A stretch of 64,000 nucleotides of DNA from the NCBI GenBank assembly GCA_035528475.1, contig DATKYO010000002.1:1-64000 (forward strand), written 5' to 3'. Below are positions 17,039-26,372 of this stretch, one piece after another. The stretch is from SD8 sp035528475 (GTDB taxonomy: Archaea; Halobacteriota; Methanomicrobia; Methanomicrobiales; Methanospirillaceae). A program made the position numbers and the translations under genes. The notes below the pieces were generated by a model. The model was not told the DNA's origin. It did no database searches and saw only the letters and a list, made by a program, of their open reading frames with translations. Numbering within the stretch: position 1 is the first letter of the stretch; each line of letters opens with the position of its first letter.

Positions 17039-18298
17039 ATGACACCTGAAACGACTGATTCCATTTTTGGCATGCCTCCGGAGAGGGGGCGCTGGGTACT
17101 TGTAGCCTTCGGACTGATTATCAACCTCTGCCTGGGGACAATCTATTCCTGGAGTGTATTCGTACAACCCCTGAGCGACTACTTTGCCGGGGAGCTGGGC
17201 CAGACTGTGACAGCGGGCGAAATCCTCATGCCTTTTTCGGTTTTTCTGGCCTTTTTTGCCATAGCCATGCCCCTGACAGGGAAGTACATCGAAACCCTGG
17301 GGCCCCGGAAAGTGACCATTATCGGGGGACTCCTGACCGGCCTAGGCTGGCTTCTGGCCTCCACGGTGACCTCAGTCCAGATGCTCTATCTGGTATATGG
17401 GGTAATAGGCGGCATCGGGGTGGGCATTGCTTACGGGGTGCCGGTTGCGGTGGCAGCCCGCTGGTTCCCTGACAGGAGAGGTACGGCAGTAGGCATGACC
17501 CTTGTGGGTTTCGGCTTTTCAGCCTTCCTCACCGCGAATATCGCCGGATACCTCATATCAGGGATGGGGGTGATGACAACATTCCGGATCTTCGGCCTGG
17601 CCTTCATCGTACTGATCGTTTTGTTGGCACTGCCCCTGCGGTTTCCACCGCCGGGATGGGCACCTGCCGGATGGACTGCTCCTGTACCCCGCCCGGGTGA
17701 GGAAGTCTGTGAGTGCGATCGCTCCGCCATGGTTCGCACTACAGCCTTCTATGGGCTGTGGGTATGCTACTTCATCGGTTGCCTGGCAGGGCTGATGGCT
17801 ATTTCCATTTCCAAGCCGGTTGGCACAGAAATAGGTATTGAAGCCGGCCTTGCTACCATGCTGGTGGGCTTCTTCGCCATCTTCAACGGTGGAGGAAGAC
17901 CAATCTTCGGAGCCCTCACCGACCGTGTCAACCCCCGGAACACGGCCATAATCTCTTTTCTCCTGATCGGCCTGGCCTCCCTGTTGCTGTGGCAGGTTCC
18001 GGGGACTGTAATCTATATCCTGGCCTTTGCTATCCTGTGGGGATGCCTGGGTGGCTGGCTGGCTATTGCCCCCACCGCAACAGGGTCATATTTCGGAACC
18101 TGTGACTACCCCCGTTGCTACGGGGTTGTTTTCCTGGCTTATGGTGCGGGAGCAATCGCCGGACCCCAGCTTGCAGGGTTCATCAAAACGACAACCGGAA
18201 ACTACCTAGGAGTCTTTCCCTGGGTACTCGGTCTGGCCGCTGTGGGGCTGGTTATGGCTTTCCTGCTCATGAAACCGCCGAAGGGGTACCCTTCATAA
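17039..18298 (+). CDS. OFA-family major facilitator transporter
   Basis: 419 residues with about 12 membrane helices and the OFA (oxalate/formate antiporter) N-terminal hallmark LCLGTIYSWSVFVQPL. The first cytoplasmic loop reads GKYIETLGPRKV, and the segment GIGVGIAYGVPVAVAARWFPDRRGTAVG is typical of the family. The start is the ATG at 17039, 7 bases after GGAGG; an in-frame GTG at 17000 overlapping acs is less likely. The substrate is unknown. Its position behind acs suggests acetate or another small carboxylate. Confidence 0.9.
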   Translation: MTPETTDSIFGMPPERGRWVLVAFGLIINLCLGTIYSWSVFVQPLSDYFAGELGQTVTAGEILMPFSVFLAFFAIAMPLTGKYIETLGPRKVTIIGGLLTGLGWLLASTVTSVQMLYLVYGVIGGIGVGIAYGVPVAVAARWFPDRRGTAVGMTLVGFGFSAFLTANIAGYLISGMGVMTTFRIFGLAFIVLIVLLALPLRFPPPGWAPAGWTAPVPRPGEEVCECDRSAMVRTTAFYGLWVCYFIGCLAGLMAISISKPVGTEIGIEAGLATMLVGFFAIFNGGGRPIFGALTDRVNPRNTAIISFLLIGLASLLLWQVPGTVIYILAFAILWGCLGGWLAIAPTATGSYFGTCDYPRCYGVVFLAYGAGAIAGPQLAGFIKTTTGNYLGVFPWVLGLAAVGLVMAFLLMKPPKGYPS

Positions 18299-18559
18299 CA
18301 ATTTTTAGCCTTCCCTTACTCATTTCTCATTGGAAAGAGGACAGTGAATGCGATCTTTTCCTCGGGAAAGTAGCCTCGATTCTCCATATTGAAACTATTG
18401 AAAATTAGCCCGATATTTAATACCCGGACTTTTATGCGCTCTTTATTTGCATGCAATAAGTAATGACCATCCTGCCCGGGGAGGGCTTATGATGAGAAGA
18501 TTACTGCAGATCCAGGTCTTTGATTCAAATAGTAAAACACCCAAAAACTTTTGATCAAC

Positions 18560-19204
18560 ATGGACTCGGAAAAGCAACTTCGCAGGGAGGGACTCGCCAA
18601 GTCCAGGATTGAGGCCCTGAGTGACGGAATTTTTGCCATTTCCATGACTCTTCTTGTTCTCTCACTGACGGTGCCGAACATTCCGCTGGATAAGGCCTCG
18701 GAGTTACTCCCGGGCGTGATTTCGGGACTGTACTCAGAGTTCCTCTTCTTCGCTATTGCATTCTTTATCCTGGGAGGATACTGGCTTGCCCATCACCGCA
18801 TCCTCCATTCTGTAAAATACGTGGATGAGCGGCTGATCTGGATCAATATCCTGTTGCTCTTCTTCGTCGTGCTTATTCCCTTCACCACAACGCTCTCCGG
18901 AGACTATCCGAATGTCCTGGAGGCAGTCATCCTCTTTCACTTCAATCTCCTCGTTGCAAGCCTGCTCCTCACTATTCTCTGGACGTATGTCAGACATAAT
19001 CAAATGACTCTTATGCCTGAGAGGGGCAAGGACCACCCTCCGGTGCAGGAAGCGATACCTAACCGTGTAATTGTCATCCCAGGTTTAATCGTTCTTGCAA
19101 TTGCCGTCTCCTTTGTGGACACCCATGCCAGCATGTGGTGCTATATTCTTATACCGATCTCACTTTTCGTGCTGGATAGATTGCCAAAACGGAAGAAAGA
19201 GTGA
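18560..19204 (+). CDS. TMEM175/DUF1211-family membrane protein (potassium-channel-like)
   Basis: 214 residues and six membrane helices. The N-terminal signature RIEALSDGIFAISMTLLVL and the YWLAHHRILH motif after the third helix are diagnostic of the prokaryotic TMEM175 family. Some members conduct K+ as tetramers. The start is the ATG at 18560; an in-frame TTG three codons earlier is possible. It appears to be a single-gene unit. Confidence 0.85.
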   Translation: MDSEKQLRREGLAKSRIEALSDGIFAISMTLLVLSLTVPNIPLDKASELLPGVISGLYSEFLFFAIAFFILGGYWLAHHRILHSVKYVDERLIWINILLLFFVVLIPFTTTLSGDYPNVLEAVILFHFNLLVASLLLTILWTYVRHNQMTLMPERGKDHPPVQEAIPNRVIVIPGLIVLAIAVSFVDTHASMWCYILIPISLFVLDRLPKRKKE

Positions 19205-19484
19205 AATATTTGTGCAAATGGCCTGTGACAGATGGAATGCAGAACACGAAGTGTGAACCATAGAGATTGGGAGACGGGATAGCGGCAGAAATTTGATCGC
19301 CGTTTTTTGTATTGACTGAGAATTGAATGCTACATATTTTGGGAAAATCAGGAATGAACATAATCTTCTAATGACATCCCGGATTTCTTCATACATCTGC
19401 GTACATAGTCGGGGATGCTTTGGAAGAGAGAAACCCGTACCCTATATTTTCATTGACACTGATACCAATTGCACTGGTAATATT

Positions 19485-20255
19485 ATGGAGAAAAACCGTC
19501 TGGAGATACAATACCTCACCGCAGCCGATTACAAGGACAATCCCTTCGAGAAAGTAATCCTTCCCCTGGGTTCGCTGGAAAGCCATGGCCCCCATATGCC
19601 CTTTGGAACCGATGCATTCACCGCCTGGCTTCTGGCAAAAGAACTGGCTGAAAGGGTGGAAAATACGGCTGTTCTCCCCCCTGTGACCTACGGTATGAGC
19701 GAGCATTACAGGGACTTCCCCTTCACAGTATCCCTCACTTTCGAGACCGAGATCGCCCTGATCAGGGATATCCTGGAATCATTGCACAGGGAAGGGATTC
19801 GAAAGGTCTTCATCTTAAACGGCCATGACGGGAACATTGCCCCAATCGAGGTGGCTGCTCGATCGGTAAAAGTGGCACATCCAGAGATGCGAATCGTCTC
19901 TCTCGGAGCATGGTGGGAAACCCTTGCCGATCTTCTCCCTCCTGATTTCTTTGAGGTGTGGGGAGGATTGGGACACGGGGGCGAGGGGGAACTCTCTATG
20001 GGTCTGGCACTCTTCCCGGAACTCTGCCGGCCCGACCTTGCCAGGGGAGTGGTACCTGATCACCTCCCCCCGTACGCTGAAGTGAAATGGCTTTTTAAGG
20101 AATTGACAGACAGCGGTGCCAGTGGTGACCCCACCCGGGCCAGCCGGGAAAAGGGACTCCATATGAAAGAAGTATTGATGGGTGCCCTTGAGGAACTGTT
20201 TCTGCACCTTGATTCCTGCGACTGGGATTACAGGTCCGGATGCCTTAAGAAATAA
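19485..20255 (+). CDS. Creatininase-family metal-dependent amidohydrolase (possible FAPy deformylase ArfB)
   Basis: 256 residues. Family metal and catalytic motifs are clear: LGSLESHGPHMPFGTDAF near the N-terminus (Glu, His and Asp ligands), NGHDGN, and GHGGEGELSMGLALFP. In methanogens the best-known member is ArfB, which removes formate from the FAPy intermediate of riboflavin/F420 synthesis. That assignment is plausible here but not proven. The ATG at 19485 follows GGTAAT. The upstream open frame adds 54 unrelated residues. It ends 2 bases before the TTG start alternative of the glycosylase gene. Confidence 0.82.
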   Translation: MEKNRLEIQYLTAADYKDNPFEKVILPLGSLESHGPHMPFGTDAFTAWLLAKELAERVENTAVLPPVTYGMSEHYRDFPFTVSLTFETEIALIRDILESLHREGIRKVFILNGHDGNIAPIEVAARSVKVAHPEMRIVSLGAWWETLADLLPPDFFEVWGGLGHGGEGELSMGLALFPELCRPDLARGVVPDHLPPYAEVKWLFKELTDSGASGDPTRASREKGLHMKEVLMGALEELFLHLDSCDWDYRSGCLKK

Positions 20256-20281
20256 GGTTGGACAGAGAGGCCTCCGGTAAT

Positions 20282-20797
20282 ATGCCGAATCACCCCCGCC
20301 GCGAATACGGGCTCGATCCCATTCTGGGAAAAGAACCGAAGGTCCTTATTTTAGGCAGCTTCCCGAGCAAAATGTCTCTTGAACAAAAACTCTATTATGC
20401 AAACCCCCGGAACCATTTCTGGAAGATAATGACGGTTCTTCTTAAAATTCCCCAAAAAAATAATATCGAAGAGAATACACGCCTCCTGGAAGAGCACCAT
20501 ATCGCCGTCTGGGATGTCATTGCCTCCAGGAAATTCCAGGAAGGAGCAATGGATCGGGATATCCGTGATGCCCGGCTGAACAATATAGCAGGTTTTATCA
20601 GACAGAATCAGACCATCCGGTTCATCGGGATAAACGGGGGAAAGGCATGGCAGTGCTTCCGTAAAGCTATGCAGGATGATCCATTACCAAAAACCCCTGC
20701 TGCCAGGAGACTTCCTTCCACAAGCCCGGCCAACGCCCGTTATTCCCTTGATGAGAAAATCAGGGCATGGAGGGTAATTCTTGAGTACCTCGAGTGA
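20282..20797 (+). CDS. DNA-deoxyinosine (hypoxanthine) glycosylase, UDG superfamily
   Basis: 171 residues. The uracil-DNA-glycosylase fold shows ILGSFPSKMSLEQKLYYANPRNHFWKI, matching family 6 (HDG) enzymes that remove deaminated adenine from DNA. The C-terminal PSTSPANARYSLDEK loop matches the second active-site motif. The start is uncertain: the ATG at 20282, or a TTG at 20258 that adds 8 residues. It is probably co-transcribed with the creatininase-family gene. Confidence 0.85.
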   Translation: MPNHPRREYGLDPILGKEPKVLILGSFPSKMSLEQKLYYANPRNHFWKIMTVLLKIPQKNNIEENTRLLEEHHIAVWDVIASRKFQEGAMDRDIRDARLNNIAGFIRQNQTIRFIGINGGKAWQCFRKAMQDDPLPKTPAARRLPSTSPANARYSLDEKIRAWRVILEYLE

Positions 20798-21029
20798 GAT
20801 GCAAGCCCCGTTGTAGTTTATCATAGCATTTGGTATCTGCAAATTACCAATATCATCTGATCATTGGAGAACTTTCAGCACCAGCCATTTTTGTTGGAAA
20901 AGAAAGTCACAACAACAGGAGGGCAACACGGCAGCCAGCAATCCAATAACGCTGATCATTTTTTTAAGAGGGAAAGACATTGGTGGACATACAGATCATG
21001 ACAGGTTCTCATTCATGATTAGGAGCGAT

Positions 21030-21893
21030 ATGATGATTAGAAAAATTTTCATATTCACAATCGTACTCCTGCTCATTGCAGGATTTGCCTTCGTCCCGGC
21101 TATTGCCGCAGGGAATGGTAACGGCGGCAATGGCGGGACCGGCGGAGGAAACGGCGCTTCTGACTCAGGTGGTAACGGAGGCGATGGTGGCACCGGTGGA
21201 TCCGGCGGGGACGGAAGTGGATCCGAATCAGGTAGTTCCGGGAATGAGCAGTCGGGAGGTATTACCATCGGGATAGGGCCCACCGGATCGCAGGCACAGC
21301 AGGGACAGGACGGGCAGGAGGTACCTCCCCGCACCGAGGAGCAGTCGCGTGAACAGCAGGAGAACATAGAACAGCCCGGCATCCAGATTCACCAGCAGGA
21401 CCGGGACGAGATCCAGGGAAGGACCAGGGACGAGTTCCTTTCCCGGATCCAGGAGATGGAGATGGACCAGGAGCAGGACCAGACCCGGGACAGGGACCAG
21501 GCAAACCTCTCACTGGCAGTCTATTCCTTTTCCATAGCCGCGAACGTTACAGGAGATGCCGGACCCCGTCTTACGCAGCTTTCCGCCCAAATCAACCAGT
21601 CCCTCGAGAATGCCACACAGGCGGAAGTGAGAATCCGGGAGCGCAGCTCATTCACAAGAATGTTCCTTGGTGGCGATTCAGAGGCCGCGGGCATTATTCT
21701 CCAGACATCTGAACAGAACCAGGAACGATTGCAGGAGATGAAGCAACTGCTGCAGGATTGCGATTGTGACCCACTGGTTCAGGCGAAACTGCAGGAACAG
21801 ATCCAAACCCTTGAGCAGGAGCGGGACCGCCTCCGGGTCCTGGCGCAGCAGGAGCAGAATGATACCGGTCTCCTGGGATGGCTGTTCAGGTGA
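21030..21893 (+). CDS. Exported Gly-rich/coiled-coil protein of unknown function
   Basis: About 287 residues. A signal peptide (MMIRKIFIF... AIAA) is followed by a glycine/serine/asparagine-rich stretch of about 55 residues. A Gln/Glu/Arg-rich charged region follows (many DQ, EQ and RDRD repeats), and then a long C-terminal coiled coil (NQERLQEMKQLLQ; LQEQIQTLEQERDRLRVL) with a CDCD element. No domain is recognised. The ATG at 21030 or 21033 fits AGGAG at 21021-21025; an ATG at 21015 lies before it. An extracellular spacer plus oligomerising helix is inferred. Confidence 0.8.
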   Translation: MMIRKIFIFTIVLLLIAGFAFVPAIAAGNGNGGNGGTGGGNGASDSGGNGGDGGTGGSGGDGSGSESGSSGNEQSGGITIGIGPTGSQAQQGQDGQEVPPRTEEQSREQQENIEQPGIQIHQQDRDEIQGRTRDEFLSRIQEMEMDQEQDQTRDRDQANLSLAVYSFSIAANVTGDAGPRLTQLSAQINQSLENATQAEVRIRERSSFTRMFLGGDSEAAGIILQTSEQNQERLQEMKQLLQDCDCDPLVQAKLQEQIQTLEQERDRLRVLAQQEQNDTGLLGWLFR

Positions 21894-22020
21894 GCAAGGA
21901 AGAGGAGTGAAATTCCCTCCTCTGTATCTTCTCCATAAGTGAGGCACAGAGGCGTGAAGGAATTTCCTGGAATTCATCACTGAATATCCTTATCTCTTCG
22001 GGATTCTTACCTGTATTCCG

Positions 22021-22833
22021 ATGAGTCTCACTGTTACTCTCACCTTTGCCCTCGTGGTTGCCCTTGAGATTATCATTCCCCTGGCACTGGGTTATCTCAT
22101 TATTAGAAGATACGGCCTCCGCTGGTCGATTTTTCTGTACGGGGCCCTTTTTTTCATACTGTCACAGGTTATACATATCCCCCTCCTCTACCTGGCAGAA
22201 CCATCATATTCCGAATGGATCAGGAGTGCAATCGCCGACCCTGCCCTTGCCCTGGCAGCCCTGGCCCTCTTCCTCGGCCTCTTTGCAGGTGTGCTGGAGG
22301 AGTGTGTCCGCTACCTGGTTTTCTCCCGTTTCTTCCCCAGAAAAAAGATAAACCTCACAAGGGAGCATGGTCTTCTATTTGGAGCGGGCTGGGGTGGAAT
22401 TGAATCCATATTCGTGGCCCTCCTGGTACTGCAGTCAATGATCCTCTATATTGTGCTCACATCCGGCGGACCGGAAGCGCTGCTTATCAATGCCACCATA
22501 GGGGACCCTTCCCAGATGGCTGCCCTGGAAAGCATAAAAGCACTCACCCCCACAGACATCCTCCCCGGACTCTTTGAGCGGATAATGACAATCACCCTTC
22601 ATATCGCCTTTACAATGCTTGTACTGCTGGCAGTAGCCAGGGCCAGGTTGCTCTATCTCCTTGCTGCAATTGCATGGCATACGGTAATGGATTTTTTCGC
22701 TGTGTATATAGCCCTCATGTATGGAATCTGGCCAAGCGAAGCAATATTGGCAGTGAATGCGGTACTCGGGATTGCGGTCATCTGGGGGATATGGAAGGCG
22801 ATGGAGAGACGAGAATTGGTATCTTCTCTATAA
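22021..22833 (+). CDS. YhfC-family intramembrane glutamic protease-like protein
   Basis: 270 residues and about seven or eight membrane helices. Conserved active-site-type motifs are EECVRY (E93-E94), the LFGAGWGGIES segment, a helix with TLHIAFTML, and AWHTVMDF. These match the YhfC/PrsW-like superfamily related to CPBP proteases. The substrate is unknown. It stands as a single gene between the coiled-coil protein and the XRE regulator. Confidence 0.85.
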   Translation: MSLTVTLTFALVVALEIIIPLALGYLIIRRYGLRWSIFLYGALFFILSQVIHIPLLYLAEPSYSEWIRSAIADPALALAALALFLGLFAGVLEECVRYLVFSRFFPRKKINLTREHGLLFGAGWGGIESIFVALLVLQSMILYIVLTSGGPEALLINATIGDPSQMAALESIKALTPTDILPGLFERIMTITLHIAFTMLVLLAVARARLLYLLAAIAWHTVMDFFAVYIALMYGIWPSEAILAVNAVLGIAVIWGIWKAMERRELVSSL

Positions 22834-22995
22834 AGGTTATGATTATATAACATATTGTTATTTTATTCTAACATATGATGAAAAACATCACACCTATAAA
22901 ACTGGAAACTCTCCCCCCTTCATATCACGCCCCTGCATCCTTTGTATTCATTCATTCAGGAAAGAGAATGATTGAAAACCATCCGGGAGACATCC

Positions 22996-23220
22996 ATGAA
23001 GACCCGTATTAAGGAGTTTCGTCGCAGAAAAGACATGACACAGGCCAGCCTGGCCGATGCCGTTGGTGTGCGGAGGGAGACTATCATATTTATGGAGAGG
23101 GGAAAGTACAATCCCTCCTTAAAACTGGCTCACGACGTAGCGAAGGTGTTGGAGTCGAGTATCGATGATCTGTTCATCTTCGAAGAGGACGCAAGTGATT
23201 ACGTGGTGCTGGAAGACTAA
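22996..23220 (+). CDS. XRE-family small DNA-binding regulator
   Basis: 74 residues, nearly all helix-turn-helix: MTQASLADAVGVRRETIIFMERGKYNPSL is the canonical Xre/Cro helix 2-3 pattern. A short acidic tail follows (FEEDASDYVVLED). Such single-domain regulators are common in methanogens and often act next to a membrane protein. The ATG at 22996 follows GGGAG; the frame continues 8 codons upstream without a good start. The target is unknown. Confidence 0.9.
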   Translation: MKTRIKEFRRRKDMTQASLADAVGVRRETIIFMERGKYNPSLKLAHDVAKVLESSIDDLFIFEEDASDYVVLED

Positions 23221-23400
23221 ATAAATCGTATTCCTATTCTCTTCTCTCCGCGACCATCATCTCCCTCTTCTTCACCCACTCCCTCACCGGCATACATAAC
23301 GATACCACCACAAGGAAACCGATTTTTTCCTGTGCTGATACTCCGTTATCGGCCCCGGGGTGTAGTGGGTTAATTTATATCAAAACCAGTATTGACATGT

Positions 23401-24051
23401 ATGATCCTCCCGCAGCACCGCCTTATCTTGGTCATCGTTATCCTCCTCGCCTGCTCCATCACCCCGGCGCAGGCACTCCTGTATCTTCAGGATGTCGATA
23501 TAACGCCTGCAGCCCCGGATCTTCCTTCCCTGACAACCCTGAACGCCACTGCATCCATCGAGATCATACCTTCCGGCGCGACGACATTTTCCAGCAGCCA
23601 TACACTCATATTGTCCACGGAACTTGACCATGCCCGCTGGGACGTGCAAATATTTGTCGACGGAATACGGGGAGCGGTTATCCCGAAGGACGGAAATTAT
23701 GTATTCGTGAACGGGTTTCTCCTCTCCTACCCCACCAGCAGGGATATTTTAGTAAAAATTGCACTTGAGGGAGTGGTGCCGGCATCCCCGCAAGGCACGC
23801 CGTTTATTGTGATGCGCGTGGCGGAACTAAACAACCAGAACCGGATTGTGACAGGATCAGAACAGATTGTCACCAGGTCCATTGTTCAACCGGAATTACC
23901 TCAACCTTTGCCTCTTCCCAATGAGACTGTCAGTTGGGAAGAGACCGTAATGCCAGGCCCCACAAGGGCAGGGATCCCGGTGATTGCCATCCTGGGTGGA
24001 CTTCTCATTGCAGTTGCAATCCTGATTGCCCGGTCGCACAGTCATATCTGA
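23401..24051 (+). CDS. Exported membrane-anchored protein of unknown function
   Basis: 216 residues. A signal peptide (MILPQHRLILVIVILLACSITPAQA) is followed by a mostly beta-strand extracellular part of about 150 residues. A Pro-rich linker (PQPLPLPNE) and one C-terminal helix (IPVIAILGGLLIAVAILIA) with a short basic/His tail complete it. No family is recognised. A TATA-like TTTATAT at about 23374-23380, about 25 bases before the ATG, and the lack of a ribosome site suggest a leaderless transcript. Confidence 0.75.
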   Translation: MILPQHRLILVIVILLACSITPAQALLYLQDVDITPAAPDLPSLTTLNATASIEIIPSGATTFSSSHTLILSTELDHARWDVQIFVDGIRGAVIPKDGNYVFVNGFLLSYPTSRDILVKIALEGVVPASPQGTPFIVMRVAELNNQNRIVTGSEQIVTRSIVQPELPQPLPLPNETVSWEETVMPGPTRAGIPVIAILGGLLIAVAILIARSHSHI

Positions 24052-24083
24052 TTAAGGAAAGCGGCTTATCGCGACTTTCCGTA

Positions 24084-25283
24084 TCATGACCCCATATATT
24101 CCGCGAGAACCTGCGCTAACCTGGAAATCCCGGCCTGTATGCGCTCCGGGTCTGCGTTTGAAAAATTCAGCCTGACGCCCCTGTCACCCGTTCCGTCGGT
24201 ATAGAAAGGAGTGCCCGGAAGAATTGCCACGTTCTTAGCAAGTGCCCGCCTCCAGAGCTCCATCGCAGAACACCCGTCCGGAAGAGTGAGCCAGATAAAC
24301 ATACCTCCGTCAGGGCGAGTGTACCGGATCTGTTCAGGGAACATTTCATCCATCATACGAAGCATAAGAGTGCACCGCTCTCCGTATGCCCGGGTGATTT
24401 CAGCAATATGGAAATCTATATCGGTATCTGCAAGATAACGGGAAAGCACCCGCTGGGAAAAGATGTTTGAGTGAAGATCTGAGGCCTGCTTTGCTGTAAT
24501 AGTATGATCAATTACTTCTTCGGGCCCGCAAATCCAGCCCATCCGAAGGCCGGGAGCCACTATTTTTGAGAATGAGCCCAGGAGAATTACACGGTCCTGG
24601 GGAAGCAGGGCCCGGAACGTGGGATGATGTGTGCCTGTAAACCGGATTTCGCCGTATGCATCGTCCTCCACGACGAGTGTATCGGAGTTCCTGAAAAGAG
24701 TTGCAGATTCTCTCCGGTTCGCGGTGCTGTAGGTGATTCCCGAAGGATTCTGCGAGTTGGGGATGACGTAGCAAAACACCGGGTCATAAGAATCGAGAAC
24801 CCCCGCCAGTTGTCCGGTATCAAGGCCGTCATAATTCAGGGGAACGCTCAGGAATTCCGGGATATACTGAGAAAATGCCTGGATTGCCCCCAGGTATCCG
24901 GGTGCCTCGATGCCAACCGGATCACCCTCGTCGATAAAGATCCGACCCACAAGATCGAGGGTCTGCTGCGATCCGTTCGTGATAAGTATCTCATCCGGAT
25001 CAACCGATATGGAGAGCCTCTTTTTGTAACGGTTGGAAATCCATTCCCTTAGAGGGAGATACCCTTCTGTGGTGGAATACTGGAGAGCTGCTTTTCCCTC
25101 CTCTTTTAAAACGGAATTGGCTGCCTTCCGGATTCCTTCCGTATCCAAAAAATCGGGGCTGGGAAGCCCTCCGGCAAATGAGATAACATCAGGCCTCTCG
25201 GTAACTTTCAGGATTTCCCGGATCATGGATTGCGGGGTAGCCCGTATTCTCCGGGAAAACTTGTAATCTGTTGTCCTGGGCAT
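24084..25283 (-). CDS. PLP-dependent aminotransferase, class I/II (LysN-like)
   Basis: 399 residues, fold type I. Key motifs are SFAGGLPSPDF (N-terminus), SQQTLDL, PNSQNPSG, EDDAYGEIRF, the PLP lysine in GSFSKIVAPGLRMGW, and the C-terminal GVRLNFS arginine. The closest known enzymes are 2-aminoadipate or branched-chain/aromatic aminotransferases. The MocR DNA-binding domain is absent, so this is the free enzyme. Substrate specificity cannot be set from sequence. Confidence 0.88.
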   Translation of the reverse strand: MPRTTDYKFSRRIRATPQSMIREILKVTERPDVISFAGGLPSPDFLDTEGIRKAANSVLKEEGKAALQYSTTEGYLPLREWISNRYKKRLSISVDPDEILITNGSQQTLDLVGRIFIDEGDPVGIEAPGYLGAIQAFSQYIPEFLSVPLNYDGLDTGQLAGVLDSYDPVFCYVIPNSQNPSGITYSTANRRESATLFRNSDTLVVEDDAYGEIRFTGTHHPTFRALLPQDRVILLGSFSKIVAPGLRMGWICGPEEVIDHTITAKQASDLHSNIFSQRVLSRYLADTDIDFHIAEITRAYGERCTLMLRMMDEMFPEQIRYTRPDGGMFIWLTLPDGCSAMELWRRALAKNVAILPGTPFYTDGTGDRGVRLNFSNADPERIQAGISRLAQVLAEYMGS

Positions 25284-25434
25284 TATTGCGCCTTCCTGAA
25301 TATAATTGAGTATTTCTATTGGATACAGAAGCTTATGAAATTATCATGATTAATCAGGATATTTCCCGGATGATCCCTGGAAAGCAGGTATTAAAAGGGA
25401 GTGATCCGCCTGAAAAGGCATATTGGTTAGCGAA

Positions 25435-26172
25435 TCAGCCTTTACCGGGCTCTTTGAAATGCGGGCAGGCTGTAAGGCAACGACTGCAAAGCATCTCCGT
25501 ATCCCATGCTATACGATTGACTGAACGCTGCAGCAACGGCGACATGGCATTTTTCCCAAACATCCAACAGAAAAACGGACGCAGCGATCGGGGAACTGCA
25601 TGACTCACATTCTCGCATCGGAGGACATCCACTCCATTTTCTGTGAGCGCTCCAACAGGACACGCTTTGATACATTTTCCACATTCGAAGCAGTGTGTTC
25701 CTCCAATAGAAAGTAGGACAGGCTCCAGTTCTTTTTCGGTCACAACTGCCCCAAGGGCCAGACGGTTCCCATATTCCGGTGAGATGAGGAGAGTGTTTCG
25801 ACCGATGACTCCTATCCCTGCCTCCTGTGCACAGTGCTTGAGTGAGAGAAGTCCCATTATCCTCCCGTTATGGACCCTGACCGGGAAGAAAGAAGGTACT
25901 GGAACTGAGGTAAAACCTTCTGAATTATATCTTTGTGAAAGCCGGGAAGCTGTTTTTTCAAGCAGTGTGATGACTTCATGAAGTTTTTTTGTCTTTTCAC
26001 GGCTCCCGAGCGAGTATACATCCGATGGAACCGCTTTTCCGAAGACAATCAGGGTCTTCGCAGCAGGGAGCAGGTTCCGGGGATGAAAGCCTTCCGGTGC
26101 GGAGCAGTCGGAAACCGGCAATACAGCATAGACATCCATCGCTTCCAGATTAAAGAACTGCAGGAGATCCAT
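25435..26172 (-). CDS. 4Fe-4S protein, QueG-like epoxyqueuosine reductase family
   Basis: 245 residues. The C-terminal third carries CFECGKCIKACPVGAL, a [4Fe-4S] motif, plus later cysteines (CENVS, CSRCLTACPHF) for a second cluster. The N-terminal part resembles the cobalamin-binding region of QueG/reductive-dehalogenase-like proteins (RLALGAVVTEKEL preceding the clusters). Archaea use archaeosine rather than queuosine, so another reductase role is likely. Divergent from the aldo/keto reductase gene. Confidence 0.78.
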   Translation of the reverse strand: MDLLQFFNLEAMDVYAVLPVSDCSAPEGFHPRNLLPAAKTLIVFGKAVPSDVYSLGSREKTKKLHEVITLLEKTASRLSQRYNSEGFTSVPVPSFFPVRVHNGRIMGLLSLKHCAQEAGIGVIGRNTLLISPEYGNRLALGAVVTEKELEPVLLSIGGTHCFECGKCIKACPVGALTENGVDVLRCENVSHAVPRSLRPFFCWMFGKNAMSPLLQRSVNRIAWDTEMLCSRCLTACPHFKEPGKG

Positions 26173-26372
26173 TCTAAAAAACGATTAAGCTTTTTCAGGT
26201 CAAAAATTGACCAGTAATGTATATTCAACGCAACCCTTTATGTGTACGAGTAATACTATGCCATTTCATCAAAAATTGTTTCGAGCCATATCATCCCGGA
26301 AACTACTGAAATCCTGTTGCCGGGAAAAGAAGAAAAGAGAGAGAATGGACTGACCAGTCAATCGGGTGATTT

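Noticed and set aside
18299..18559. tRNA or small RNA after the OFA transporter
   Set aside because: No cloverleaf or conserved T-loop (GGTTCRANYCC) could be found; the region reads as spacer and promoter.
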